A stretch of DNA of 64,000 bases from Chitinophaga pendula (lineage in GTDB: Bacteria; Bacteroidota; Bacteroidia; Chitinophagales; Chitinophagaceae): assembly GCF_020386615.1 (NCBI RefSeq), contig NZ_CP077769.1, forward strand, positions 2,976,001 to 3,040,000, given 5' to 3'. The notes beneath the pieces are model-generated. The model was given only the letters and a program-made list of their open reading frames with translations, did not search any database and had not been told where the DNA came from. Of the stretch, positions 51,224 through 60,727 are shown piece by piece. Both the position numbers and the translations under genes were made by a program. How positions within the stretch are numbered: position 1 is the stretch's first letter; each line of letters begins with the position of its first letter.

Positions 51224-51821
51224 AGTTCTTGCTTTTTAGATTTTAGTTGACAGTAAAAAAATGTACCCTGGCAGGTATAAAAGCCCCACTACCGGCATAT
51301 CGGGTAAGACCGGTAAAACAGATTTTTTAAATACTCGGTTAATCAGCGAATGGCCAAGGCTGATGATTATAGATATTGAAGATCAGTGATCTGACAGTTG
51401 ATGGCTGGCGACAGATTCTCCCCTATTTTAGTGACGATTTCAGTTGTTCTGTTTGATGACGTTTTTTATGGTGTCCTTTCTGCTACACGGATGAGTAAGG
51501 CACCTGGATGATAAAATGGCATGTACCGCGTGACTGTCTATAATTCTGGCTCTTAAATTTATAATTATAGTACTATTTAGATTTTGGCATTGTCTCTCTG
51601 AGAGTTGCAAGATAACTTGAAATGCAACATGAATTATTACACTAACGTGTTAAAGTTGTACAAAGGGGTAATAAAAGGATTGTGCTTGCGATGTGCGGGG
51701 TTATTCTATGGGGGGAGGGCTAACTATTTGACTTAGAAACATTAAATTGCAGCGGGCATGTAACCCGGAAGATTTGCTGATCTTTCCAATTACCTCGCCA
51801 CTATATATCGAGACAGATTGC
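51224..51821. other. Divergent intergenic region between susC and the sigma gene
   Basis: About 600 bases, A/T-rich in places (51550-51650). No exact TAnnTTTG box, long hairpin or convincing short gene was seen. A near-match on the minus strand (TACCCCTTTG) has four rather than two spacer bases. Confidence 0.5.
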
Positions 51822-52397
51822 ATGCAAACGGAAAAAGACTACCAAGGAGAAGATATAACATACGGGTATTTCAGGGAAGCATTTGAGGTCCACTACGATG
51901 CCTTGTGTAACTATGCCTTTACTTTTTTGAAGTCGAGGGAGGCCAGTGAGGATATTGTGCAGGAGACTTTTATACGGATATGGGAGAAACACCGGGACAT
52001 TTTGCATAAGAAGGGGGAATGTAAGTTATACTTATATGTGGCTGTCCGTAATAATTGTTTTACTTATCTGAAGAAGGAGGGCCGGATGATCCAGGTGGAG
52101 TGGGACGGAGAGGATCTGGCGGATGAGGTGCCGGTGGAGAAGGGGCCGGATCATGGTTTTAGCGGGGATCTGGGGGCATTGATTGCGGAAGGTATTGCAT
52201 TGTTGCCTGAGCGTTGCCGGGAGGTTTTTACATTGAGCAGATCTGGCAATCTTACTTATCAGCAGATTGCCGACACGATGCATATTTCCATAAAAACCGT
52301 TGAGAATCAAATGAGTAAGGCATTAAAGGTCTTAAGGGCTTTTATGAAGGAGAAAGGTGTGCCATTGGCAATTTTAATTTTTTTAGGATTTTTTTAA
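51822..52397 (+). CDS. ECF RNA polymerase sigma factor, FecI-like
   Basis: 191 residues. Sigma-2 (about 18-85: FREAFEVHYDALCNYAFTFL, EDIVQETFIRIWEKHRD) and sigma-4 (about 125-175: LPERCREVFTLSRSGNLTYQ, ADTMHISIKTVENQMSK). A short hydrophobic tail (LAILIFLGFF) ends the protein, unusual for a soluble factor. The frame extends upstream only from a TTG, so the first ATG was used. FecR follows after 63 bases and a TonB receptor after that. Confidence 0.92.
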   Translation: MQTEKDYQGEDITYGYFREAFEVHYDALCNYAFTFLKSREASEDIVQETFIRIWEKHRDILHKKGECKLYLYVAVRNNCFTYLKKEGRMIQVEWDGEDLADEVPVEKGPDHGFSGDLGALIAEGIALLPERCREVFTLSRSGNLTYQQIADTMHISIKTVENQMSKALKVLRAFMKEKGVPLAILIFLGFF

Positions 52398-52460
52398 CGT
52401 GGCATAGGGGTGTCTCCTATTTTCATGTTATAAAGGCGATAGACCGTATTATTTTGTTCA

Positions 52461-53459
52461 ATGAATACTACCGAACATATTGTTACACTTATACACAAAC
52501 AGCTGAGCGGTCAGGCATCTGAGGCGGAGCAGCGGGAGTTAGCGCAATGGAAAGCGATCAGTGCCGAAAACCATCAGACCTATGAGTCTTTCAGGACTGT
52601 CTGGGAAGATAGTGCCCTGATATTTGACCGATCTACATATGATAAGGCGGCTGCCTGGCAGAAAATTGATCCCCGTAGGGTGGTGGTGGTTCCTGTGCCG
52701 GTTAGTGGGGGTCGTGTGGTCCGTACGTTGCGCTGGGGCTGGATGGCTGCGGCAGCGGTGACGTTGATTGTGGCGGTAGCGGCCTGGTTTACTATGATGG
52801 AGCATGGTCGGGACATGGAGTATATCACGGCATCGAAAAAGGATATGCGGGTAAAGCTGCCGGATGGTTCTATTGCCTTTCTCCGTAAGGGGGCTACTTT
52901 AGCTTATGCAAAGGACTTTAACCAAGCGCACCGGCAGTTACAATTAGACGGGGAAGGGTTTTTCGAGGTGGAGTTTGAGGCGTCTAAACCATTTACGATT
53001 ATTACTGAGCATGCTATTATCCGGGATCTGGGTACTTCGTTTTGGGTAAATGCGGAGCGTACGCGGGATGAGATGGCGGTTATTTCCGGGAAAGTCAGTT
53101 TTGCGAAAAAGCTGAGGGAGACGGATAAACTTATTTTAACGGCTGGCCAGAAGGCCAGTTTGGAAGCGGACAATTTCTCTCAGTCTGCGGTGGTTGATTC
53201 CAATTTTATTTCTTGGAAAACGGGTATACTTGACTTTAACCATACGCCTTTGTCGCAGGTATTAACTACCTTGCAGGTACATTACCAGATAGGGATCAGT
53301 ATAAGCCCCGAACTTGCAGCTGAAATTGACAGTTTTAACATTGTACTTCATATCAACAAGGGACAATCATGGGAAGAGGTAAAGGATGAGCTTCAGCTAA
53401 TGACGGGCTATACGATCGAAAAGTCTGATAGTCTTTACGTTGTAAAGAAGCGTAAATAA
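52461..53459 (+). CDS. FecR-family anti-sigma factor
   Basis: 332 residues. Cytoplasmic N-terminus (about 1-90), transmembrane helix (about 92-112), FecR domain (about 120-215: KKDMRVKLPDGSIAFLRKGA, IIRDLGTSFWVNAE) and C-terminal DUF4974 STN-like domain (about 255-330: KTGILDFNHTPLSQVLTTLQ). It should control the sigma factor encoded before it in response to the receptor encoded after it, 63 bases away. Confidence 0.92.
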   Translation: MNTTEHIVTLIHKQLSGQASEAEQRELAQWKAISAENHQTYESFRTVWEDSALIFDRSTYDKAAAWQKIDPRRVVVVPVPVSGGRVVRTLRWGWMAAAAVTLIVAVAAWFTMMEHGRDMEYITASKKDMRVKLPDGSIAFLRKGATLAYAKDFNQAHRQLQLDGEGFFEVEFEASKPFTIITEHAIIRDLGTSFWVNAERTRDEMAVISGKVSFAKKLRETDKLILTAGQKASLEADNFSQSAVVDSNFISWKTGILDFNHTPLSQVLTTLQVHYQIGISISPELAAEIDSFNIVLHINKGQSWEEVKDELQLMTGYTIEKSDSLYVVKKRK

Positions 53460-53522
53460 CATTAAAAGTAAGCGGTTCACCACCTGCTTTAGTACTGATC
53501 AAGTGGCATGTACACATCTTAG

Positions 53523-56126
53523 ATGAAGCTGTTACCAGCAGTTTTAGTTGTTTTATTTTGTATTCTTCCCTTTCTTTTAAGGGGGCAGCATTCTGCTGTC
53601 CTGCAGTCTCGCTTCTCTCCAGCTCAAAAGCGGGCTACCGTTGCAGACTTTTTATCGGATATTAATTCGCGTAGTGGTTACCGGGTAGAATATGCCATTG
53701 ACCATATTGACGGGAACCGCGTGATCCAGCTCCGGAAGCGTACCTATACGCTAGGAGGCTTATTGTTTTTGATATTGGAAGGGCAACAGGTCAGTATTGT
53801 GGAGCGTAATGGGAAGATCATCCTTACACCTGCGGCGGCTAGATTACCTATCATAGTGGAGTCAGGCAATCAATATGTCATATTCGGGATTGTGCGGGAG
53901 GCTGGCAGTGGGGAGCCGCTTATTGGTGCGACGGTGCGGGATGCTGTGACACAGCGTGGTACAGTTACCAATAATTCGGGATATTATAGTTTACAATTGC
54001 CCGAGGGTATGCACCGGATAGACGTGAGTTATATTGGTTATACTTCGAATGCGCCTGTTGTGGAATTGAAAGCGGATACACGGGCGGACGTGCATATGGC
54101 GAAGCGTACGGATCTGCCCGAGGTGATCGTATCTGCTACGCCGACGAGGCTACAAGGTATGGGCAGTAAAAACGATACGGTACGGCAGGCTTATTATGAC
54201 AATGTGATGGGTGAGCAGGACGTATTGCGGTCTTTGTACTTGTTGCCGGGGGTGAAGATGGCACCCAGCCTTTCCGGTGGTATGTTAGTAAGGGGTGGTG
54301 GGCCGGACCAGAATCTTTTTATGCTGGACGGTATTCCTATTTTTAACCCGACGCATATGCTGGGGGCGTTATCGGTGGTAAACAGTGCTACGGTAAAGGG
54401 GGCGGCTTTTTATAAAAGTGATTTTCCTTCCCGTTTTGGTGGTGGGGCCTCGTCGGTGATGGATGTGTATAGTAAGGACGGCAATATGGAACACTGGCGA
54501 GGGCAGGCTAACCTGAGTACGGTGGCTAGTTCGCTGACGCTGGAGGGGCCTATTAAAAAGGACAGGACGGCGTTGCTTCTCTCCTTCCGGAAGAGTCTTT
54601 TCGACCCGGTAACGCGGTTGCTGAACCAGGATACGCGGATAAAGTTCTACGACGCGCAATTGAAGGTAACGCACTGGATCAATCCCAATAATAAACTTGC
54701 TCTTAATCTTTATACGAGTCGGGATAAGCTGTCGTATACTTTTGACGATGGTTCTCTGAATACCCGGCAGCGCTGGGGGAATGCGGCTGGTTCTTTCAGC
54801 TGGTTTTCCATGTTGAAGTCGAAGTCGTTCATTACGACGTCTGTATTTTTCAGCAGTTATTACAATGCGACCGGTTATAAGTTGAATATGCCTGCAGACA
54901 GTACGGGTAAGCAGAAGGAGCATAGTTCTATCAATACGCTTTCTTCTATTTACTTTTTCAGCATCAAGTCGCAGTTGGAGCAATATATCAATGACCAGCT
55001 GAAGTTCAATGTTGGGATGCGGTTATCGTATACCAGTATTAATCCTTTTGAGAGCCTGGTGAGTGATGTATTACAGGATCTGGACCCCGGGGATTTCCGT
55101 AAGACGGATCAGTTGCCTTACGGGGAGGGTACGCTGTACCTGGAGGCGGAGGTGAAACCCAGTCCGCGGTGGTTATTCCGGCCGGGGTTACATTTTTCTT
55201 CTTACCGCTATAAGACTTTCCGTTACAAGGTGATGCAGCCTCGTTTTTATTTGCAATACAATATTAGTCCGGAGCATCAGCTGTATGGGTCTTTTAATAA
55301 GGTGGTGCAGTATTTGCATTTGGTGACCAATCCTTTTATGGATGTGAATACGGACTTGTGGGTGCCCAGTACGGCGCAGCTGGCGCCGGAGGAGAATCTG
55401 ATGGTTAATTTGGGTTACAGTTTCCGGAGCAAGAAAAAGTTCAGTCTGACGTTTGAGATCTATAAGAAGTACCTGAAGAATGTGACGAATTATGTGGAGG
55501 GTCGTAGTGTATTTTACAATGCGAACAATTGGGAGCGGAATGTGCAGTCGGGGTATGGTGGCAGTCAGGGATTGGAGATTGCGGCGATCAAGGATTTTGG
55601 TCCGGTGCAGTTGACGGGGGCATATACTTTGTCTTACAGCTGGCGTAAGTTTGCGGATATTAATGACGGCAAGCGGTTTCCTTTTAAGTATGACCGGCGG
55701 CATGATTTGAATCTTACGGCGACGGTTCGTTTTGATAAGACGAAAAGTGCTACCTTGCTATGGAATATTGCATCCGGGGATATGTATTCGTTGCCACAGT
55801 ACCTGGTACCGGACTTTGACAATACGCAGGGGATCCTTAATCCGAACCTGGGTTTTAACAATTATAAGTTCACGTATCATTATGCGTCTGTGAACCAGTT
55901 CCGTACGAGTCCTTACCAGCGGCTTGATTTATCGGGGCAGTATAAGCCCAAGAGTAAGAAGAAGTGGCAATGGACATTTACTGCCGGAGTGTATAATGTA
56001 TCTGGTGCACCCAGTCAGTATCTTTATAGTCTGACCAGCGACGAGTCGGGTACTTCCCGGTTAGATGTGATCAAGAACAAGTTATTGGATATAACGCCGT
56101 ATATTTCTGCCTCCCTGGCTTTTTGA
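53523..56126 (+). CDS. TonB-dependent receptor with STN-like N-terminal domain
   Basis: 867 residues. Signal peptide (about 1-22), STN-like domain (about 30-103), carboxypeptidase-D regulatory-like domain (about 119-195: FGIVREAGSGEPLIGATVRD), plug (about 215-330: EQDVLRSLYLLPGVKMAP, LVRGGGPDQNLFMLDGIPIF) and barrel. It is shorter than SusC receptors and has no SusD partner; its downstream neighbour is a DUF4249 lipoprotein, a pairing often seen in Bacteroidota. Ligand unknown. The STN-like part fits signalling through the FecR just upstream. Confidence 0.93.
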   Translation: MKLLPAVLVVLFCILPFLLRGQHSAVLQSRFSPAQKRATVADFLSDINSRSGYRVEYAIDHIDGNRVIQLRKRTYTLGGLLFLILEGQQVSIVERNGKIILTPAAARLPIIVESGNQYVIFGIVREAGSGEPLIGATVRDAVTQRGTVTNNSGYYSLQLPEGMHRIDVSYIGYTSNAPVVELKADTRADVHMAKRTDLPEVIVSATPTRLQGMGSKNDTVRQAYYDNVMGEQDVLRSLYLLPGVKMAPSLSGGMLVRGGGPDQNLFMLDGIPIFNPTHMLGALSVVNSATVKGAAFYKSDFPSRFGGGASSVMDVYSKDGNMEHWRGQANLSTVASSLTLEGPIKKDRTALLLSFRKSLFDPVTRLLNQDTRIKFYDAQLKVTHWINPNNKLALNLYTSRDKLSYTFDDGSLNTRQRWGNAAGSFSWFSMLKSKSFITTSVFFSSYYNATGYKLNMPADSTGKQKEHSSINTLSSIYFFSIKSQLEQYINDQLKFNVGMRLSYTSINPFESLVSDVLQDLDPGDFRKTDQLPYGEGTLYLEAEVKPSPRWLFRPGLHFSSYRYKTFRYKVMQPRFYLQYNISPEHQLYGSFNKVVQYLHLVTNPFMDVNTDLWVPSTAQLAPEENLMVNLGYSFRSKKKFSLTFEIYKKYLKNVTNYVEGRSVFYNANNWERNVQSGYGGSQGLEIAAIKDFGPVQLTGAYTLSYSWRKFADINDGKRFPFKYDRRHDLNLTATVRFDKTKSATLLWNIASGDMYSLPQYLVPDFDNTQGILNPNLGFNNYKFTYHYASVNQFRTSPYQRLDLSGQYKPKSKKKWQWTFTAGVYNVSGAPSQYLYSLTSDESGTSRLDVIKNKLLDITPYISASLAF

Positions 56127-56154
56127 TGATATGAAAGGGGACTAACTGATTAAC

Positions 56155-57204
56155 ATGCGTATTTTATCACCTCGCATAGCTTTCATTTTTTCATTAGCGA
56201 TGCTCTTCTTCTCCTGTAAGGAGAAGCGGCAGTTCATGAATACGCCCTTACCGGATAAGCTGGTGATCATGGCGGAGCTAAGTGCTGGTGATACGGTGTC
56301 GTTGCCTATATCGCGGAGTATGCGGGCGGGTACGGGGCAGGTTACTCAATTTGAGAAGGTGAAGACTGCGCGGCTGACCTTAACGAATGATGAGCAATTG
56401 CCGTTGCCGGTACAATTGAATAAGAATGCGATATATACTACAAATCCTGCGGCGGTGTATACGGGGCCTTCGGTGATAGAGAGCAGGCGTCGATATTTTT
56501 TGCGGGTGGAAGATACGGTGCGTAATGATGTGGCGACGGCCAGTGTCATGATGCCCTCTCCTATTACGATCCGGAAGGTAGATACTTCCAGTACGCTGTT
56601 GTTTGGTACATTGCGGGTATTTTCTTTCCGTTTCACGTTGCAGGATGATGCGCGGGAGAATAACTTTTACGTTGTTGAGGCGCTTAAGCAGCCGATGAAG
56701 CGCGTGCGTTATTTTATCTGGCAGCAGAAGCGGTATGATTATGATACGGAGGAGAACAAGGCGTTGTATGACCGGGTGAAGGGAGAGCCAGGGGTGCGAT
56801 TGTTGTCGGATACGACGACTAGTCCTCAGTATCAGCGTATGGAGCTATATAGTAAGAGCCGTGTATTTGACAATCGTCATTCGCCGTTATCGGAGGGGCC
56901 TTATAACCGATTATTTTATACTGACCGTACTTTTAACGGCGGTACGATCACCGACACTGTGTTTGTTAACAAGGAATTTTTCTCTACGACCGACCCGGCA
57001 CAGAAAGGGCGGATCATTATACAAGTGAAATCTGTTACGGAAGATCTCTACCGTTATCTGAAGTGGTATGAAGAGCAAAAAGAGAGCGGGGGTAATATTT
57101 ACTCCTGGTTACTGCGGCCGGGCGTTAACAATATCCATAATGGTATTGGTATTTTTGGCGGCTGCAGTAAGAGTAGTTTCATCTTTTATTACGACCGGCT
57201 GTAG
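56155..57204 (+). CDS. DUF4249 lipoprotein
   Basis: 349 residues. Lipoprotein signal (AMLFFSCKEK) and a DUF4249 beta-rich body (TPLPDKLVIMAELSAGDTVS near the start; the C-terminal NIYSWLLRPGVNNIHNGIGI and FGGCSKS are typical). DUF4249 proteins are thought to be surface partners of TonB receptors, in the place of SusD, but no ligand is established. It follows the receptor by 28 bases and is probably co-transcribed. Confidence 0.88.
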   Translation: MRILSPRIAFIFSLAMLFFSCKEKRQFMNTPLPDKLVIMAELSAGDTVSLPISRSMRAGTGQVTQFEKVKTARLTLTNDEQLPLPVQLNKNAIYTTNPAAVYTGPSVIESRRRYFLRVEDTVRNDVATASVMMPSPITIRKVDTSSTLLFGTLRVFSFRFTLQDDARENNFYVVEALKQPMKRVRYFIWQQKRYDYDTEENKALYDRVKGEPGVRLLSDTTTSPQYQRMELYSKSRVFDNRHSPLSEGPYNRLFYTDRTFNGGTITDTVFVNKEFFSTTDPAQKGRIIIQVKSVTEDLYRYLKWYEEQKESGGNIYSWLLRPGVNNIHNGIGIFGGCSKSSFIFYYDRL

Positions 57205-57411
57205 TTGATCTTCTTTATGCGGCGGTATGCTTTTTAGGCAACATTATCAATAATACAAATGCGAGTGCGAGGAGCAGCAGGTAGCTATATGCCTGTTTAC
57301 AGGAGATGCAGAATACTGGCAGGGCATATAATAAAAAAAAACAATACCAGGCGTAGGGGTATGGGTTATTTTGTTGTTAATACTATGGAGAAATACCATA
57401 AATTGGCATTC

Positions 57412-58161
57412 ATGAAGCGTAAACACTACCTGTACACTTTTCCGGTCATTACTTTGGCCTTTTTTGCCGTTTGCTTCGCGGCGAGTTGTAAAAAAGATGC
57501 TCCGGCACCTGCTGTCCGGCAACCTGCTCAACTAGCTATTTACAATACTGCTTATAATGTGGGTGCTTTGGATTTTCATATTAACGGGGAGAAGGTGACT
57601 TCCTCTCCTGTTAGTTATGCTCCGGAGGTGAGTAAGTTGCAGGCTACTTACCTGGAGGTAGCGCCTGTTAATTTTAAGGAGTTGATTGCGACGGATGCGG
57701 ATGACTATCCTATTATTGAGAGTCGTATTACATTGGAAAGCAATCAGCATTATTCACTTTTTGTATTTGGGGAGCAGGAGAATTCGGAGGCGGTGTTCTT
57801 TTTGCTGAATGATGTATTGAGTACTCCAGCTAAGGGGAAGGCGCAATTGCGTATCCTTCATCTTTCTACCAATACGCCTGCGGTTGATATAGAGCTTTCG
57901 AAGGGAACGGTGGTGAATAAGATCGCTACGCGTCTGCGTTATATCGGCCCTTCTCCTGATACGAAGGCATTGGAGAAGTTCACGCCTGTTAATGCGGGGA
58001 CTTTTGATCTGCGGGTAAAGACGTCGCGCACCCCGGCGCAGACCTTATTGGAGATGAGTGGTGTGGAGTTAGCGGAGGGAAAAAGTTATACTATTTACCT
58101 GGAAGGCTTGAATGATAGTTCAGATCCTGAGCTCGGGCTTCAGGTGATCCAACATAATTAG
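57412..58161 (+). CDS. DUF4397 lipoprotein
   Basis: 249 residues. Lipoprotein signal (LAFFAVCFAASCKK) then DUF4397 repeats: LAIYNTAYNVGALDFHINGE and LRILHLSTNTPAVDIELSKG, ending with SYTIYLEGLNDSSDPELGLQ. The domain is a secreted beta-sandwich of unknown function. Upstream in-frame codons lack a signal start, so ATG 57412 was chosen. A second member of the family follows at 58381 after a terminator. Confidence 0.87.
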   Translation: MKRKHYLYTFPVITLAFFAVCFAASCKKDAPAPAVRQPAQLAIYNTAYNVGALDFHINGEKVTSSPVSYAPEVSKLQATYLEVAPVNFKELIATDADDYPIIESRITLESNQHYSLFVFGEQENSEAVFFLLNDVLSTPAKGKAQLRILHLSTNTPAVDIELSKGTVVNKIATRLRYIGPSPDTKALEKFTPVNAGTFDLRVKTSRTPAQTLLEMSGVELAEGKSYTIYLEGLNDSSDPELGLQVIQHN

Positions 58162-58189
58162 CTGTCACCTTCTATTAATTATAATTGCG

Positions 58190-58220
58190 GCCAGTAAGCA
58201 TATGCTTACTGGCTTTTTTT
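58190..58220 (+). terminator. Rho-independent terminator
   Basis: Perfect 12-bp palindrome GCCAGTAAGCAT / ATGCTTACTGGC followed by seven T. Confidence 0.9.
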
Positions 58221-58380
58221 ATGTGCAGGGCTATTATTGTCAACTTAACAATTTTTTTACAGCGTATTGGCATAGGGGGATTGCATTAAGTATAGTTATA
58301 GCATCATAGTTCAAGTAGTATTCTCGTACTGTAGCACTCTTTTATCTGTAAATAACACGAGCGTTCAAAAAAAGTTGCCC

Positions 58381-59130
58381 ATGTATTACCCTACAACGTT
58401 AAAAATCCTGTATTCCACGCTGGCGATTTCGTTATTAGGTTTTTCCGCCTGTAAAAAGCAGGAACATCCTCCTCTTCCGGACATTCCCCGGTCTAATATT
58501 GCGTTGATCAATGGTGCTCACAATGCGCCACCATTGTTATTGTCGGTAGACGGTAAAAAAATTATTACCAGAGGTGTGGGTTCGGGTTATCACAGTGGTA
58601 AATCCGGTTCTCCTTATCTTTTGTCGAATGTGGTGGTGGACCGGGAGTTAAAGATAACGGATGATAGGGAAAAATTACTGCATAGTGGGCGGATCACTTT
58701 GGAGCGGGATCAATATTATACATTGGTTTCTTATGGAGAGGTGAAGGATTACCAGCTGACGCCATTTCTTTTGCGGGATACGGTGCCGGTGTTGAGTGGC
58801 AGTAAGGCGGGCCTGCGGTTGTTACACCTGTCGCCGGATATGCCGCCGGTGCAGATATGGCTGACCAGCGGCAATAGCCGGGTGCAGGTGGGAGGTATAC
58901 TTACTTATGTGGGTCGTTTGGAGCAGCAGCGGGTTTTTGCTCCATTTAATACGACCAACAGCGGTGCGTATACATTGGAGGTGAGCACGACGGAGGCGGT
59001 GCCGCGGACGCTGATCACATTACCTAATCTCATCCTGACGAATGGTAAGAGTTATACCCTGTATATAAAGGGGCTTGTGAACGGCGTTGGTGCGGCGAAG
59101 TTGTCTGCAGGCGTGGTGTCTTACAATTGA
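58381..59130 (+). CDS. DUF4397 lipoprotein, paralogue of the preceding gene
   Basis: 249 residues. Lipoprotein signal (LLGFSACKKQ), then IALINGAHNAPPLLLSVDGK and LRLLHLSPDMPPVQIWLTSG, closing with SYTLYIKGLVNGVGAAKLS; the order and spacing match the 57412 gene, so the two are tandem duplicates that have diverged. The terminator between them makes independent transcription likely. Start ATG 58381; a TTG two codons upstream is in frame. Convergent with the copper-storage-like gene, five bases apart. Confidence 0.86.
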   Translation: MYYPTTLKILYSTLAISLLGFSACKKQEHPPLPDIPRSNIALINGAHNAPPLLLSVDGKKIITRGVGSGYHSGKSGSPYLLSNVVVDRELKITDDREKLLHSGRITLERDQYYTLVSYGEVKDYQLTPFLLRDTVPVLSGSKAGLRLLHLSPDMPPVQIWLTSGNSRVQVGGILTYVGRLEQQRVFAPFNTTNSGAYTLEVSTTEAVPRTLITLPNLILTNGKSYTLYIKGLVNGVGAAKLSAGVVSYN

Positions 59131-59134
59131 TGTC

Positions 59135-59446
59135 CTATGCCTTGGTGCAGGCATCTGCGCATTTTCTGCACGCTTCGGCACACTCTTTACAATGCTGGTG
59201 GTGGGCGGCATGTTTTTCGCATTCGGCGGCGCAGGCGTCGCATATTTCGGCACAGAGGCGGCAGAGGGCCGCTAGGTGTGCGGAACCTCTTGCTTCAAAA
59301 CGTATGCAGAGTGCGCATATGTCGGCGCAATCGCGGCAAAGCTGACAGCAATTTAAGGGCTGTCCATCCCTGATACAACTTGTTACACAATTTTCGCAGG
59401 CAATCATACAAGCTACGCATGCTTCTATTACGGCTGAATGTTTCAT
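59135..59446 (-). CDS. Four-helix-bundle copper-storage-like protein (DUF326/Csp)
   Basis: 103 residues with 21 Cys spaced as CxxC and CxxxC along four helices (EACVACMIACENC, NCCQLCRDCADIC, LCRLCAEICDACAAEC, CKECAEACRKCADAC). This is the pattern of Csp proteins, which load many Cu(I) ions in a helical bundle. No signal peptide, so it resembles the cytosolic Csp3 type. It lies 42 bases after the efflux adaptor gene and is probably the last gene of that operon. Confidence 0.9.
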   Translation of the reverse strand: MKHSAVIEACVACMIACENCVTSCIRDGQPLNCCQLCRDCADICALCIRFEARGSAHLAALCRLCAEICDACAAECEKHAAHHQHCKECAEACRKCADACTKA

Positions 59447-59488
59447 GTGAATTACAGTTTATACGTGAATGGATAATATTCCTTGTAT

Positions 59489-60727
59489 TTAGTGGGTGTG
59501 GGCGGTCATTGCGGAGGAGCCATGTTTAAAAATATATTCGCTCTGGAGCAGGTATGCGCCGCTGGTGACTACTTGTTCTCCTGCTGTCAGGCCGGAAAGG
59601 ATCGTTATCTGGCGGCCTGTTTCGGGTCCGGTCTTTACCATGCGGTGTTGGTATTTTCCGGCAGCTGTTTTTATCCATATGGCGGCGCCTTTGCTATCGC
59701 GGAGTACGGCATCAATGGGCAGGCTGATCCCTTTATAGGGTTGTTGCCGGAGGGTGACGTATACGGGTGTTCCGGGGCGTAGCAGGCCGGAGGTGTTGTT
59801 CACTTTCACCCTGAGCAGGTTCAGGCGAGTGCCGGTATTTAGTTCCGGGTTGACGAAAGCGATGTGTCCGGAGGCGACGGTTTCCGTTGTTCCCTGTACG
59901 GTTACAATAGCCATGCCATCCAGGTCTACCTGTGGCAGCTGTGCGGCATAAAGCTGTGCTTCGGCCCATATGGAGGAGAGGTCTGCGATGCGTAGCAGGG
60001 TCCCTCCTTCCATGATATAGCTCCCTTCGGTGGTGGCTAATGTTGAGATATATCCGCTTACGGGGCTGTAGAAGGTGGTGAGCGGTGATGTTTTACGTTC
60101 TTTAGCCAGGGTATTGATCTGTTTATCGGAGAGGCCCCAGAGCTGTAGTTTATGGCGGGCGCTCTCCAGCAGTTGGGTGAAGTCGATGGTGGCGGTACCC
60201 AGTTCTTCTTTTTTCTCCAGTGCCAGGATATATTCCTGTTTAGCGTTGTTCAGTTCTTCGCTGTAAAGTTCGTATAGTGGTGCGCCCTGCTGTACGAAAT
60301 CGCCTTCGTTACGAAAGTACAGTTTATCTATTCGGCCACTTATCCTGGCGCTGATGGCGGAGATCCGTTCTTCGTCTGTGACCAGTCTGCCGGTGAGGAC
60401 TGTTTCGTCTCCCAGGTTCTTTTCCTTAACGGTATCTACTTGTATGTTGGCCAGGATCTCCTGTTCGCGGCTCAGTTGCAGGGTGCCCGGAGCGTTGTTG
60501 CCATTACGATGTACCTGGATGAGGTCCATGTGGCAGATGGGGCATAGTCCTGGTCCATGTTCTATGATCTGTGGGTGCATGGAGCAGGTGTAGTAGGTAT
60601 CTTGTTGTGCGGTATCCTTTGGCTGTTTGTTGTTATTGTTATTGCAGGCGACTACGGTGAAGAGCAGTACGCCTATCAGCAGGAGGTATATGTGGTATGG
60701 TTTGGCTGTTATCATTTTCATGATCAT
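59489..60727 (-). CDS. CusB-like efflux adaptor with heavy-metal-binding domain
   Basis: 412 residues. Lipoprotein signal with Cys28 (FTVVACN), then a heavy-metal-binding domain (about 44-68: TCSMHPQIIEHGPGLCPICH, Cys47, Cys61, Cys64), and a membrane-fusion adaptor with the usual hairpin, lipoyl and beta-barrel parts (LVTDEERISAISARISGRI, PVSGYISTLATTEGSYIMEG). It links the inner-membrane pump to the outer channel and may hand over Cu(I)/Ag(I). Its ATG overlaps the stop of the other adaptor gene (ATGA). Confidence 0.92.
   Translation of the reverse strand: MIMKMITAKPYHIYLLLIGVLLFTVVACNNNNNKQPKDTAQQDTYYTCSMHPQIIEHGPGLCPICHMDLIQVHRNGNNAPGTLQLSREQEILANIQVDTVKEKNLGDETVLTGRLVTDEERISAISARISGRIDKLYFRNEGDFVQQGAPLYELYSEELNNAKQEYILALEKKEELGTATIDFTQLLESARHKLQLWGLSDKQINTLAKERKTSPLTTFYSPVSGYISTLATTEGSYIMEGGTLLRIADLSSIWAEAQLYAAQLPQVDLDGMAIVTVQGTTETVASGHIAFVNPELNTGTRLNLLRVKVNNTSGLLRPGTPVYVTLRQQPYKGISLPIDAVLRDSKGAAIWIKTAAGKYQHRMVKTGPETGRQITILSGLTAGEQVVTSGAYLLQSEYIFKHGSSAMTAHTH

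Noticed and set aside
51224..51821. Promoter or small RNA between susC and the sigma gene
   Set aside because: Only imperfect box matches (wrong spacer) and A/T-rich sequence; nothing specific enough to annotate.
57215..57384. Antisense open frame rich in hydrophobic residues (AWYCFFLLYALPVF, YLLLLALAFVLLIMLP)
   Set aside because: It looks like two membrane helices, but there is no start codon upstream of the first helix and a nine-T run raises the chance of coincidence.
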